From JAYZQT01 sp036136335 (GTDB taxonomy: Bacteria > Pseudomonadota > Alphaproteobacteria > MPNO01 > UBA830): 64,000 nt of DNA. The position numbers were made by a program, and so were the translations under genes. The DNA lies in contig JAYZQT010000006.1 of the NCBI GenBank assembly GCA_036136335.1, positions 124,001 through 188,000 of the forward strand. The letters run 5' to 3'. The notes beneath the pieces are model-generated. The model had not been told where the DNA came from. It saw only the letters and a list, made by a program, of their open reading frames with translations, and made no database searches. Positions 44,162 to 53,627 of this stretch are shown in pieces. Positions within the stretch are counted from its first letter, which is position 1. Each line of letters starts with the position of its first letter.

Positions 44162-46213
44162 TTATTCTCCTACCGCAATTTTGATTTCACCAAACCTACC
44201 AACAGACAGGCGATCTCGGGGCTCGATAACGGTAGTCGCACCGTATTCCTCGATCACCGCTGGGCCGGATACTTCAAAGCCGATCGGTAGAAATTCTCGT
44301 CTGTATACCTGAGCCTTAACCCAGCCACCGGCGCGGGAAAAATATACCCTGCGACCATCCGGATGACTTTCGCCACTTTTTTTTATGCGGGGCAACCTTT
44401 TTAAATCCGGTTTTCGCGTAATGGCATAAGCACTTACATGGATCCCGACAATCTCGACAGGAGCTTCTGAATCCGAGTGACCAAACCGGCCCTTGTAAAA
44501 TTCTTCGAATTCGTTTCGCAACTGCGCAAGATCTGCCATTGAGCCTGTAATCGGAACTGTAAAAGTATGTTTTTGTCCCCGATATCGCATCTTAATGCTT
44601 CGGGTCACAGTTGTGCGTGCCCCCTGAACCTCTTTTTTTAAGGTTTTCACTCCACTTTCTTCCGCTTGGGTGAATGCGCTTTCGAGCTGTTCGATCGCTC
44701 CTTCTTCGAGGCCAATTATCATCGTCCGCACTACGTCAAGGCGCGCGTCTGCAAGCAACATCCCAAGAGCCGAAAAATTCCCGGGTTCTGGTGGAATGAT
44801 TACCCGCGAAATATTTAGCTCCCGCGCCAGTGCTGAACCGAAAATAGGCCCACTACCACCAAATACAAAAAGTGCGAACTCTTTGGGGTCGTCGCCACGT
44901 TCGACCGTAATCTGGCGGATGGCACCCGTCATTTTAACTGTAGAAAGTGACAATATTCCCTCTGCTGTCTCTTCGACGGGTCTGTCTTCCATGCCAAGTC
45001 CTTTGGAAACGGAAGAGGCGATAGCACCCCGGGCACTGTCAAGGTTCAGAGGCAGACCACCTCCAAGGAAAACATCCGGCGCTATACGACCGAGTACCAG
45101 ATTTGCGTCCGTAACGGTTGGTTCCGTGCCTCCCCTGCCAAAGGCTACCGGGCCAGGATCGGAGCCAGCGCTTCGTGGGCCTACATTCAGGCGCCCACTA
45201 TTGTCTATCCACGCGATGGAGCCGCCTCCAGCACCGACCTCAACGATATCAACAACCGAACTCCTGATCGGAAATCCCGTGTCATATCCTCCAACAAAAT
45301 AGGGTGTGCGCAGACTGAATGCTCCATCTCTGATTATCGAGCACTTGGCGGTGGTTCCACCCATATCGAATGCAATAATATTAGGAATATCGAGGGCCTC
45401 TCCATATGCCCCAGCCCCGATACACCCACCTACCGGACCAGATTCAATTAACGAAATAGGCTCCCGTAAACTCCGCTCCACAGAAAGGACACCGCCGTTA
45501 GAGCCCATCATATAAAGGGTTTTATGAAAGCCGCTGTCCGCAAGCTTGTCACGAAGACGCGTCGTGTACAAAGACATATCGGGTCCAACAATGGCATTGG
45601 CAGCAGCGGTGCAGCAACGCTCGTACTCATACCATTCGCGTGTCAACTCAGTGCCTGCCGTAACGTAGACACCTGGCAGGTTTTTGCGCAAAAGCTCGGC
45701 TACCACAGCCTCATGACCATCATCAATATAGCTGTTTATCAGCGAAATCGCGACAGCCTGAACGCCAGTTTCTTTGAGGACAGTGGCCAGTTGCTCAATT
45801 TCCCGACGCTCCGGTTTTTTCAATATCTCCCCGCTGCCATGGATGCGCTCACCGACCTCAAACCTCAGTGGCCGGGGAATAAGTGGCGGGTCACGCCGAA
45901 AATTCATCTGGAAAGGGTTTGTTCGGTTGCCTCGTGCCAACTCTAGAGTATCGCGAAATCCCTTGGTCGTCACCAACGCCACCTCGGCACCCTTACGCTG
46001 CAAAAGGGTATTGATAACGAGCGTCGTACCATGAGTTATTAAATCGGTATCTCCCAGGTCAATATCGGCTTCAGCAACGCATGCCATGACCCCGTCAACC
46101 AAGTCATCATAGGTGGTCAGTGCCTTTGCGTAAGCAACTGTGCTCTTTTCGAGATCGTATGCCGCTATATCCGTAAATGTTCCTCCTGTATCGACAGCAA
46201 TAATCAGTGACAT
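44162..46213 (-). CDS. hyuA: hydantoinase A/oxoprolinase family protein (second pair)
   Basis: HyuA-like ATPase subunit of 683 aa. It begins MSLIIAVDTGGTFTDIAAYD and has HGTTLVINTLLQRKGAEVAL, IESGPVGGCIGAG, AFDMGGTTAKCSIIRDG, EVGAGGGSIAWID and GGTEPTVTDANLVLGRIA. All phosphate-binding motifs are present. ATG 46213 is preferred to a longer start at 46228. A cupin protein is encoded 57 bases upstream on the same strand. Likely substrates are hydantoins, 5-oxoproline or carboxylation substrates; these cannot be separated from sequence alone. Confidence 0.92.
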   Translation of the reverse strand: MSLIIAVDTGGTFTDIAAYDLEKSTVAYAKALTTYDDLVDGVMACVAEADIDLGDTDLITHGTTLVINTLLQRKGAEVALVTTKGFRDTLELARGNRTNPFQMNFRRDPPLIPRPLRFEVGERIHGSGEILKKPERREIEQLATVLKETGVQAVAISLINSYIDDGHEAVVAELLRKNLPGVYVTAGTELTREWYEYERCCTAAANAIVGPDMSLYTTRLRDKLADSGFHKTLYMMGSNGGVLSVERSLREPISLIESGPVGGCIGAGAYGEALDIPNIIAFDMGGTTAKCSIIRDGAFSLRTPYFVGGYDTGFPIRSSVVDIVEVGAGGGSIAWIDNSGRLNVGPRSAGSDPGPVAFGRGGTEPTVTDANLVLGRIAPDVFLGGGLPLNLDSARGAIASSVSKGLGMEDRPVEETAEGILSLSTVKMTGAIRQITVERGDDPKEFALFVFGGSGPIFGSALARELNISRVIIPPEPGNFSALGMLLADARLDVVRTMIIGLEEGAIEQLESAFTQAEESGVKTLKKEVQGARTTVTRSIKMRYRGQKHTFTVPITGSMADLAQLRNEFEEFYKGRFGHSDSEAPVEIVGIHVSAYAITRKPDLKRLPRIKKSGESHPDGRRVYFSRAGGWVKAQVYRREFLPIGFEVSGPAVIEEYGATTVIEPRDRLSVGRFGEIKIAVGE

Positions 46214-46270
46214 GAAAAAACATTCCACTTCTGGTTCACGCGCGCCGTCGTTAAATCAAAGAAAAAGACC

Positions 46271-46819
46271 TCAACCATTATAGCCTTTCCCCGTTTCTTC
46301 GAGATGGGCATCACGGTTTTTATACAGTTCATCGTCGGAATACCCCATGGTTTCTGGACGTCCGCATCCCAACATTACCTGAAACCAGACTGGTTCAAGG
46401 CTGTTATTGTCATACCCATGAATGACACCAGGTGGGCAGGTAATACAATCCCAGGGACCCAGCCGGGTGGTAATCCGTGACCCGTCATCGTCTTCGACAA
46501 ACGCATCGAGACGGCCTTTGAGAACAAAGAAGGTCTCTTCCACCTCGTGGGTATGGGGCGCATTCCCTTGTCCGGGTTCCACATACATGATGCTCAGAGT
46601 ATGGGCTCTCGCTGGGATTACGGTCATATCGTCATGTTTGCCGGATCCACCTGCGCCGATGAACCGGTGCTGCGCCCTTCTATAACCTTCTATCTTCGCG
46701 TCCTCAAACGCCTCCCAGTCGGCCTCGCGTTCTGCAAAACGCGCAACAAATTGAGAAACAATTTCTTCCTTCGTTATACCTTCCAACTCTAACGGCCTCG
46801 CATGTCTCGCTACATTCAT
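46271..46819 (-). CDS. cupin domain protein
   Basis: Single-domain cupin of 182 aa. The first motif is in PGQGNAPHTHEVEETFFVLKG, with the metal-type HxH and Glu. The second is CITCPPGVIHGYDNNS, with the later His. Such proteins bind a metal and act as dioxygenases, isomerases or binding proteins. ATG 46819 is preferred because GGGAGAAC lies upstream; in-frame sequence reaches 46909 but looks non-coding. It precedes the second HyuA-HyuB pair on the same strand and is likely the first gene of that operon. Confidence 0.87.
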   Translation of the reverse strand: MNVARHARPLELEGITKEEIVSQFVARFAEREADWEAFEDAKIEGYRRAQHRFIGAGGSGKHDDMTVIPARAHTLSIMYVEPGQGNAPHTHEVEETFFVLKGRLDAFVEDDDGSRITTRLGPWDCITCPPGVIHGYDNNSLEPVWFQVMLGCGRPETMGYSDDELYKNRDAHLEETGKGYNG

Positions 46820-47187
46820 TCTATGTTCTCCCAAGTTGGGTCTGGAGATAACGGGCACTCCATCCGTGTACAGCAACCTATTTGACCGCTGGCTTATTCC
46901 ATGACCCAATATTTCTACTGGAATCTGACCGAAAGGAACAATAATAGTGAAACTAGCTAATTTCCTCTATCTGATACCGGGCGGGTTGCCATAGGCGAAG
47001 CAAATCTTCAGTCAAAATTCGCTGGATGCACATGTTCTGGCGGGAGGGAAAAGATAGGGGCGTATTTCGAGATAAGTGAACCTACGAACGTCTGAGCTCA
47101 CAACTAATCGTATATCGATTCACATATAGCCGGTTAACCTACTGGACTCAGTAACCGCATCGTGAATCTTCGTTAATTACGCACAAC
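46820..47187. other. intergenic stretch between cupin and ABC transporter genes
   Basis: A 368-base region upstream of the cupin gene and downstream of an ABC permease gene on the same strand. It has an inverted repeat AATCG-N5-CGATT at 47106-47120 of unknown meaning. I see no gene or RNA. The promoter of the cupin-HyuA-HyuB operon should be here. Confidence 0.4.
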
Positions 47188-47976
47188 TCAATCCGAAAAT
47201 GAATGAGAGGGACGCCAGGAGAATGCCTTTTGTTCCAATCGGGCAAAAACCGCATGTTCGAGGATAAGCATTAAAACAACAAATAAAATGATCCAGGCAA
47301 GTACCTGCTCCATACTAAATTGCTCAAACCAGAAGAAAAACATGTAACCGATACCGTATTTAAGTCCGAACGTTTCTGCCAATGCCACCACCTTCCATGT
47401 CATACCAAAGGCAAAACGAAATGCAGAAAAGATGTAGGGTAGAAGCTGTGGGATATACACTTTACGAATAAGCAGTCGTTTATTTTCCCGGAACGTTCTT
47501 GCCATATCAATAAGAGATTTATCCATCGCTTTTGCGCCCGCAAACATGTTTACGGCGACGAACGGTGTCACAACACCAATAACAGCGACTAGGCTACCCA
47601 CCTCCGTGAACCCAAACCACAAAACGGCGAGAAAAACCATCAAAATGGTGGGCATTGTAAGCATTAGTGGAAGAAGCGCCATGAACGCGTACTCAACATT
47701 TCTTTTGAGGCCCATTGTCAATCCAATGGCTATCCCCAATAACATGGCGATTGAAAAGGTAACGAGGGTGCGTCCCAGTGTAATACCAACGTGAAAAAAC
47801 GCTGATTTCCCCTCAGGACCGGGCACCAGAAAATTGTTGTAAATTGTTTCGGCAATCAGAGCTGGGGCAGGCAAGACCTCAACGTCATCCGCGAGCCCGG
47901 ACCCAATCCACCAAATCAGTACAAGTACGATGATGGACCCAAGCCTTATCCCTACCGCTCTAGCCCGTGAGCCCAT
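47188..47976 (-). CDS. ABC transporter permease (SsuC/TauC type)
   Basis: BPD-type inner-membrane permease of 262 aa with about six helices. The EAA loop that contacts the ATPase is around AKAMDKSLIDMARTFRENKRLLIRKVYIPQLL. It belongs to the nitrate/sulfonate/taurine/HMP-type family. It begins one base after the ATPase stop codon. A second, different permease is encoded on the other side of the ATPase gene, so the channel is probably a heterodimer. Confidence 0.92.
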   Translation of the reverse strand: MGSRARAVGIRLGSIIVLVLIWWIGSGLADDVEVLPAPALIAETIYNNFLVPGPEGKSAFFHVGITLGRTLVTFSIAMLLGIAIGLTMGLKRNVEYAFMALLPLMLTMPTILMVFLAVLWFGFTEVGSLVAVIGVVTPFVAVNMFAGAKAMDKSLIDMARTFRENKRLLIRKVYIPQLLPYIFSAFRFAFGMTWKVVALAETFGLKYGIGYMFFFWFEQFSMEQVLAWIILFVVLMLILEHAVFARLEQKAFSWRPSHSFSD

Positions 47977-48783
47977 TTATTCTTGTGCTTCCAAAGTAGC
48001 AAAAAATTCCCGAACCAACTCTTTCTCTAAATCAAATATCTGAGGATCTTCCGGCTTCCTAGGCCTGGGCACCTCCACCGCAATCTGCTTGAAAATTTTA
48101 GCGGGTTTTGTACTCATCATGTAAATCTTATCTGAGAGGAAGACGGCCTCACCAAGATCATGCGTGATAAAAAGAATTGTTGGCTTGGCTTTCATGAGGA
48201 TTTCCATCAACTCAAATCGCATGGTACGCGCTGTAATCTCATCGAGATGACTGAACGGTTCATCCATTAAAAGAACATCGGGTTCAATCGCAAGCGCCCG
48301 TGCAATCGCAACCCGCTGCTGCATCCCGCCAGATAGATTGAGTGGGTAGTTTTCCTCTTGTCCACCGAGGCCCACCATTTCCAAATATTTTGTGACACGC
48401 CCATGCCACTGATCGCGGGGAATTTCCTGGGCTTCAAGCGCAAATTCCAGATTGCCCCGGACTGTCAGCCAGTTAAGAAGACGGGCATTCTGAAAGACAT
48501 AACCAATCCGCGGTGTTGTGCTCACTCCTTCCCTCGGAATGACTTCGACCGAGCCCCCGTCACTTGGATCATGCGATTCAATGCCCGCTATTATATTTAA
48601 CAGTGTTGATTTGCCGCAGCCCGACGGCCCCACGATGCTAGCAAAGGTGCCTTCATCAACATTGATGCTAATTGAATCCAATACCACAAATTCATCTTCA
48701 CCACCGGGCGTAGTGAATTTCTTAGTAAGGTTATTTACTGCAACGACTGTAGAGGCCGCGACATTCAGTGTATCAGGTGGCAA
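47977..48783 (-). CDS. ABC transporter ATP-binding protein (SsuB/TauB type)
   Basis: ABC ATPase of about 268 aa. The Walker A is VGPSGCGKSTLLN, the Q-loop FQNARLLNW, the signature LSGGMQQRVAIARAL, the Walker B VLLMDEPF with SHLDE after it, and the H-loop FITHDLGEA. A TTG at 48783 is preferred because GGAG lies eight bases upstream; another TTG at 48831 would extend the overlap with the permease gene to 59 bases. It energises import of the ligand bound by the periplasmic protein encoded at 49571. Confidence 0.93.
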   Translation of the reverse strand: MPPDTLNVAASTVVAVNNLTKKFTTPGGEDEFVVLDSISINVDEGTFASIVGPSGCGKSTLLNIIAGIESHDPSDGGSVEVIPREGVSTTPRIGYVFQNARLLNWLTVRGNLEFALEAQEIPRDQWHGRVTKYLEMVGLGGQEENYPLNLSGGMQQRVAIARALAIEPDVLLMDEPFSHLDEITARTMRFELMEILMKAKPTILFITHDLGEAVFLSDKIYMMSTKPAKIFKQIAVEVPRPRKPEDPQIFDLEKELVREFFATLEAQE

Positions 48784-49540
48784 TTTGATGTCTCCAAGCA
48801 AACGTGCGTCTTTCCCACAGGCGGAACACAAGTAAATCTACAAGTGTCATGACGATCATAAAACTGACACCCCAAGCCAGCATCATGTCAACCTGCGTCT
48901 CTTCAAACCAATACATGAGTTTTTGTCCAATTCCGCTTCCGACGCCAAACGCCTCCCCGACCAAAACAATTTTCCATGTTAAAGAAACACAAATTCTCAA
49001 AGCGGAGAAGATAAACGGCATAATTTGGGGGATTAAAACCTTGCGTATCATTAAAGACCGTTTTGCCCCATATACCCGTCCCATATTAACAAGGTCTTTT
49101 TCGAGAGCCTTGGTCCCCTCCCAAACATTCATTGCCACAAAGGGGAAAACAATCAAAATCACGGTAAGAAGCGGAGCCCATTCGGAAAGCCCAAACCATA
49201 AAACGGACAAAAATGCCCAACAAACAGCGGGAAATGTCAGCAGGACCATAATCCAACTATCAAAAAATGCTTCTATGTCGCGTCTAAGCCCCATGAGGAG
49301 ACCAATTGCAGTACCAAGTATCATACACACGACGCAGCCTTCAAAGATTCTCAAGAGGGTTCTGAAAACCACGAGAAGGGCGCCCGGCTCGGCGTAAACC
49401 TCGAACATGCGCTCAACAAGGAGGATCGGACCGGGCAAAAACATCGGCAACAAAAATAGTGACACTAGCTTCCATAAAACTAGTGCCACTACGATCGTCA
49501 TTGCTCCAATTAAGAAGCTTTTTTCCCTGAACAAATTCAC
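48773..49540 (-). CDS. ABC transporter permease (SsuC/TauC type), second subunit
   Basis: Inner-membrane permease of 255 aa with about six helices. The EAA loop is KALEKDLVNMGRVYGAKRSLMIRKVLIPQ. It is related to, but not identical with, the permease at 47188. The start is GTG at 49540. Its last codons overlap the ATPase start region. Gene order on the minus strand is binding protein, permease 1, ATPase, permease 2. Confidence 0.92.
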   Translation of the reverse strand: MNLFREKSFLIGAMTIVVALVLWKLVSLFLLPMFLPGPILLVERMFEVYAEPGALLVVFRTLLRIFEGCVVCMILGTAIGLLMGLRRDIEAFFDSWIMVLLTFPAVCWAFLSVLWFGLSEWAPLLTVILIVFPFVAMNVWEGTKALEKDLVNMGRVYGAKRSLMIRKVLIPQIMPFIFSALRICVSLTWKIVLVGEAFGVGSGIGQKLMYWFEETQVDMMLAWGVSFMIVMTLVDLLVFRLWERRTFAWRHQIAT

Positions 49541-49570
49541 TGTTTCTACTTGCTATGACCTAACACTGTG

Positions 49571-50557
49571 CTATTTGAGAATAAGCCCTGTCTTTTCTTT
49601 CGCAGGAATTTTTGTCAGTACACCGACCCGCCGGGCCATTTCTAAAAATGCCCACTGGTTATCGCGTGTTTCAGTATCCCACTTCGCAAGAAAGATGCGT
49701 TCTCCAACCAGCCATTTCTTGTATACCTCAGCTTGGGCTTTGGATTTGACGCCAGCCAATTTACCGTATTTTTTTACAGCGACGTCTAGATTTTTGGGAA
49801 TCCGCAACCATTTCCAAGATTCCGTCAGAGCAGCAACCATGCCCTTGGCGCGGTCCGGATCTTCATCAACCCATTTACGCCACGCAACGGTTGGGGCAGA
49901 CCATACAATTGGCTGACCGGTTTTCTTCTTCCAATAATCGTTTGGCGCGAAAATTGAACGAAATTTATCTGGTTGAGCAGCCGCCGCTATTGTCAAAGAG
50001 CTGATGTTGAACATGGAGTCAATTTGTCCTCTTTCCAGCATCTTCAGTAATGCCGGTGGAGACGCCTGCACAAAGTCGGTGTCCTTCAGCACGTCCATCC
50101 CATAGCCATCTATAATCGCGGCTCTTGTTGCCTTGAACGCCCCTGCTCCCGTAGACCAGCTAGCAAATTTTTTACCTTTCAGGTCTGTGATCGTTTTGAA
50201 CGGAGAATTCTTTTGCACGAAAACTTCCTGCATAACAGTAAGCCCGCCCCCAATAATCACCAAATCAAGACCCTTGTTTATTCGCGCAATTGCAGCCGTT
50301 CCTGCGTAATTCGTAATTGGGACCTGTCCAGCAGGTAAACCCGCCATATGCCCTTTAAACGGCCTGACATCAATCTCAAGATCGATTCCATGCTTCGCGA
50401 ATATACCCGCGTCCCTGCCGCCAAATGTATATAAAATTAATATGCTGTTCCGAGCCGCCGTCATCTTGACTTTTTTAAGATCCTTCGCCAGGGCGGTTCC
50501 GGTGAAACACCCTGAAAGAAACAGACTCAAAAACGCCCATTTAGCAAATTTTCCCAT
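49571..50557 (-). CDS. ABC transporter substrate-binding protein (NMT1/THI5-like fold)
   Basis: Periplasmic binding protein of 328 aa with a signal peptide (FAKWAFLSLFLSGCFTGTALA, with cleavage near Ala-24). The fold is NMT1/THI5/SsuA-like: FGGRDAGIFAKHGIDLEI, VPITNYAGTAAIARI, FKTITDLKGKKFASWSTG, and QASPPALLKMLERGQIDSMF. Ligands of this family include thiamine pyrimidine (HMP), sulfonates, nitrate and riboflavin; none can be fixed here. It heads the transporter operon; 103 bases separate it from the FAD oxidoreductase gene upstream. Confidence 0.9.
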   Translation of the reverse strand: MGKFAKWAFLSLFLSGCFTGTALAKDLKKVKMTAARNSILILYTFGGRDAGIFAKHGIDLEIDVRPFKGHMAGLPAGQVPITNYAGTAAIARINKGLDLVIIGGGLTVMQEVFVQKNSPFKTITDLKGKKFASWSTGAGAFKATRAAIIDGYGMDVLKDTDFVQASPPALLKMLERGQIDSMFNISSLTIAAAAQPDKFRSIFAPNDYWKKKTGQPIVWSAPTVAWRKWVDEDPDRAKGMVAALTESWKWLRIPKNLDVAVKKYGKLAGVKSKAQAEVYKKWLVGERIFLAKWDTETRDNQWAFLEMARRVGVLTKIPAKEKTGLILK

Positions 50558-50660
50558 ACTAAAAATCCTCCCTTGGCAAATTAGAATGCAACGCTCTTTT
50601 TCTAAACCACCCTATGCTAGAAAAGACAGTGGATATCATCAACCTAAATCGCCACAGTAA

Positions 50661-51926
50661 TCAGGATTTAATTTCGGAAGGGCTAAGTATGCACCCCTGA
50701 ACCCGCAATATCTTTTGTACATCGGAAGCGGTCCACTCGCCGGCGGCGGAGAGCGCAGCCGCAACTCCCGCTGCCTGTCCTGTAGCGAATGCGGTCCCCA
50801 TTACTCTAATAGCCGCACTTGCCTTTCGATCCCCATCCGCAAGCCGCCCGCCACAAACGAGGTTGGGTGTGTCAATACTCTGAAGACACGAAAGCGGTAT
50901 TTCATAGGTCGCTCGGCCGGGTGGATAGTCGAAGCTACTCTCAAATGAATCACGGTCGTGCCATTCAGCCCCCCACGTACCCAGCGCAATACAATCGTTA
51001 AATTTTTTTCGCTGTCCCACGTCATGCCAAGTTAATTGGCTGAGGCACTTTAGATGTCGAGACTCTCGGGTGCCAAACTCCGGACCAGTGGTGACGAGGT
51101 AAGCTGCCTCACAACCGGGGATTTTTTTTATCTCGTCAAGATATTTCCAAGCCTGCTGTCTCCCTCGCCGTTCAGCCCCAGACATTGAGAAATTATCTAG
51201 AGGATTATAATCCTCAGACGCGAGGTAACAAACGAGATCTCCGGAAATCGGCAGCCGCGCAATAACGCTGCGATCTTTCGTCACGGTCGATCGCATCTCA
51301 CCCATAGCCGCAATTACACCGACAACATCTTCCACTGTCACGGACGCGTCACGCGCGATACCTCCGAACCGGGTAGATAACGTCCCCAGATTGACATGCA
51401 TTCCGTTACCATACCGCGTCGCCGCGCCGGCTCGAGCAGCGAGATCACCCTCACCAGTACAATCAACGAAAGCCTTGGCCTTAATTTTATGCAGACCCGA
51501 ATGGGTTGCAACGGTCACACTAAGGATCTTTCCGTCTTCTCTTTCCGCCTCAGCAAGGAACGCCCCGTGCATTACCGTGACACCTGCCTCCGCAACCAAT
51601 TCATCAAGAACAATCTTTACCGCTTCGGGTTCGAAGACGACGAATACACCCCGATGTCGGATGGGCCCTGTGATAGCCCCCCGTGCTTCAAGGCGCTCGG
51701 ACACCTCTTTCGCAATGCCGCCGACAGCAATTTTGGGTTGGCTATCAAGTGTGTAGAGCCCACAATAGGTGACGACGGAACGCATTGTCGATGCGCCTCC
51801 AAGACAACTAAAACGTTCAACCAGGAGCGTATCAGCCCCCGTCCGTGCTGCAGCAGCTGCTGCTGCCACGCCACTGCTGCCACCTCCGGCAACAACTACA
51901 TCAAATTGATCTGTTCTCGATGGCAA
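50661..51926 (-). CDS. FAD-dependent oxidoreductase
   Basis: FAD protein of 421 aa with an FAD-binding Rossmann motif VVVAGGGSSGVAAAAAAARTG, then LLVERFSCLGGASTMRSVV and DCTGEGDLAARAGAATR. The C-terminus has VCGGRLADGDRKASAAIRVMG and GQAAGVAAALS. The architecture matches the FAD_oxidored group of unknown physiological substrate. It is encoded upstream of the ABC transporter on the same strand, so it may act on the imported compound. I see no quinone or heme motif. Confidence 0.88.
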   Translation of the reverse strand: MPSRTDQFDVVVAGGGSSGVAAAAAAARTGADTLLVERFSCLGGASTMRSVVTYCGLYTLDSQPKIAVGGIAKEVSERLEARGAITGPIRHRGVFVVFEPEAVKIVLDELVAEAGVTVMHGAFLAEAEREDGKILSVTVATHSGLHKIKAKAFVDCTGEGDLAARAGAATRYGNGMHVNLGTLSTRFGGIARDASVTVEDVVGVIAAMGEMRSTVTKDRSVIARLPISGDLVCYLASEDYNPLDNFSMSGAERRGRQQAWKYLDEIKKIPGCEAAYLVTTGPEFGTRESRHLKCLSQLTWHDVGQRKKFNDCIALGTWGAEWHDRDSFESSFDYPPGRATYEIPLSCLQSIDTPNLVCGGRLADGDRKASAAIRVMGTAFATGQAAGVAAALSAAGEWTASDVQKILRVQGCILSPSEIKS

Positions 51927-52114
51927 AACTATTCTCCGCCTTTGACTTCCACCAAGATCACACCGACTTGGATGAAGTTGGAAAACGGTGTCGAATGCGA
52001 CAGCCTACAATGTCATTTCCCTAGATAAAATCATGGTAAAAAAGGCTTGTCCTGGGGAGGGTTGAGGTTTGTGTGACGGATGGCATCTGGCACCTACCGC
52101 GGATAAACTCGTGC

Positions 52115-53047
52115 TTAAGCGTTTCCATATCTTCGGTTTTGAATCATCTCAAAACCTTTTACGAGCTCAGAAATGCCAAAATCTAATGAATGAATGGGAC
52201 TGAATGCAGTCGCCTCTAACTTGGCGTTTGAAACGATATAATTCCTTTGATCAGGATCGCTTGCCAATTCGTTTTCCATAAAAACAAACCCGGGTACACA
52301 TTTTTCTATTCGTTCGCAGAGTTCCCTTTTTGACACATTGGCATCCGAAAGGCCGACGTTATATATCTCCCCGCGCATCGAATTAAAATTCTCGAGGCCG
52401 TGTAGGAACACACGGCTCACATCCCGTACATGGATGTAGTTACGTTTAAAGTGGCCTTCGAAAAGTATGACGGCTTTATCATTTACAGCTCTGTACGTAA
52501 AATCATTTACCAACAAATCAATGCGCATTCGGGGGGACATTCCAAATACGGTCGCCAGCCTGAATGAGATCGAATTTGTTCTTTGCATTAGCGCCTTTTC
52601 CACCTCTACTTTCTCGATGGCATAGGAAGAGATGGGGTTTAGTGGCGAATCTTCGGTGCAGTAATTATTTTCGTCTCCACTACCGTAGGCACTATTGGTA
52701 GTCGGCATGAGAACCCACTGGTCCTCAGAAATCAAATCTAACATTAGCATTACCGCGTCATTATTGGTCGTTTTGGCGGCGACTGGGTCTTTATCGCAAA
52801 GAGGTGCCCCGACCAAGGCGGCTAGCGGTATAATCGCGTCAACACCGCTGATCAGTGGCGTCATAACCTCTTTTAATCTCACATCCCCGCGGATCACATT
52901 GAAATTATGATTATGGCAATAGTGATTGAGCGTCGCCTCACCGAACATGAAATTATCCACTACAGTTACATTATGGCCCGCCTCAAGTAGATACCCGATC
53001 ATCGTCGACCCAAGATATCCTGCACCACCTGTGACAAGAAGTTTCAT
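52115..53047 (-). CDS. NAD-dependent sugar-nucleotide epimerase/dehydratase
   Basis: Extended SDR of 310 aa. The cofactor motif is VTGGAGYLGSTMIGYLLEAG and the active site is SSYAIEK. Ligand-binding features include PTTNSAYGSGDE and the conserved HVRDVSRVFLHGL. It should act on a nucleotide sugar, for example 4-epimerisation or 4,6-dehydration. It is the last gene of the sugar cluster, 6 bases after GmhA. A GDP-heptose 4,6-dehydratase is otherwise missing, so this protein is a candidate. Confidence 0.88.
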   Translation of the reverse strand: MKLLVTGGAGYLGSTMIGYLLEAGHNVTVVDNFMFGEATLNHYCHNHNFNVIRGDVRLKEVMTPLISGVDAIIPLAALVGAPLCDKDPVAAKTTNNDAVMLMLDLISEDQWVLMPTTNSAYGSGDENNYCTEDSPLNPISSYAIEKVEVEKALMQRTNSISFRLATVFGMSPRMRIDLLVNDFTYRAVNDKAVILFEGHFKRNYIHVRDVSRVFLHGLENFNSMRGEIYNVGLSDANVSKRELCERIEKCVPGFVFMENELASDPDQRNYIVSNAKLEATAFSPIHSLDFGISELVKGFEMIQNRRYGNA

Positions 53048-53053
53048 GAAAAC

Positions 53054-53620
53054 TCACTCCTGAAAGATATGATGTTCGACATAACCACACAGAATATGGG
53101 CAAATACTATGTGCAGTTCCTGAATTGTCGCAGTATCCTGCCCGGGCGCTATTACGCAGTAATCAGATAGCGTTACCGCTTTACCGCCATCCCTGCCAGT
53201 GAACAACACCGAAGGGATATCAAGGGCCTTACAGGTTTCAAGGCCTCGCAAAATGTTTTTGGAGTTTCCAGAAGTGCTGATGGCCAGAGCTACATCTTTA
53301 GGCGTAGCCTTTCCACGCAGCTGGCGGGCAAAAACTTCATCGTAACCGTAGTCATTACCGATTGCCGTTATAATGGAACTGTCGACGGTTAAAGCCTCAG
53401 CTGGAAGGGGCTCACGATCACGTGCGAGTTTGCTAACAAATTCCGCAGCAAGGTGTTGAGCATCTGCCGCTGATCCCCCATTTCCAAATATATACATTCG
53501 ACCCCCGGCCCGATAACGTTCAAGAACCATTTCGGCGGCTGCGCAAAAAACATCTTGAGCATTCTGATTATCCAAAAAAGCCCGTTTGGCATCTATCGAA
53601 CGCTCAAAATTTGCTCTCAT
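53054..53620 (-). CDS. gmhA: sedoheptulose-7-phosphate isomerase (GmhA-like SIS protein)
   Basis: SIS-domain isomerase of about 188 aa making D-glycero-D-manno-heptose 7-phosphate. Motifs are FGNGGSAADAQHLAAEFVSKL and LAISTSGNSKNILRGL, with VDSSIITAIGNDYGYD between them. ATG 53620 gives the usual GmhA length. An upstream in-frame start at 53653 or 53698 would overlap the nucleotidyltransferase gene. The next pathway enzymes HddA and HddC are encoded nearby on the same strand; GmhB, the bisphosphate phosphatase, is not in this window. Confidence 0.9.
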   Translation of the reverse strand: MRANFERSIDAKRAFLDNQNAQDVFCAAAEMVLERYRAGGRMYIFGNGGSAADAQHLAAEFVSKLARDREPLPAEALTVDSSIITAIGNDYGYDEVFARQLRGKATPKDVALAISTSGNSKNILRGLETCKALDIPSVLFTGRDGGKAVTLSDYCVIAPGQDTATIQELHIVFAHILCGYVEHHIFQE

Positions 53621-53627
53621 AAATGTT

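Noticed and set aside
47106..47120. Inverted repeat AATCG-N5-CGATT upstream of the cupin gene
   Set aside because: Short, A+T-rich and unrepeated elsewhere that I saw; no regulator can be linked to it.
49571..50557. Labelling the ABC importer as a thiamine-precursor (ThiXYZ) system
   Set aside because: The NMT1/THI5 fold binds many ligands, no THI-box precedes the operon, and two different permeases are unlike standard ThiX.
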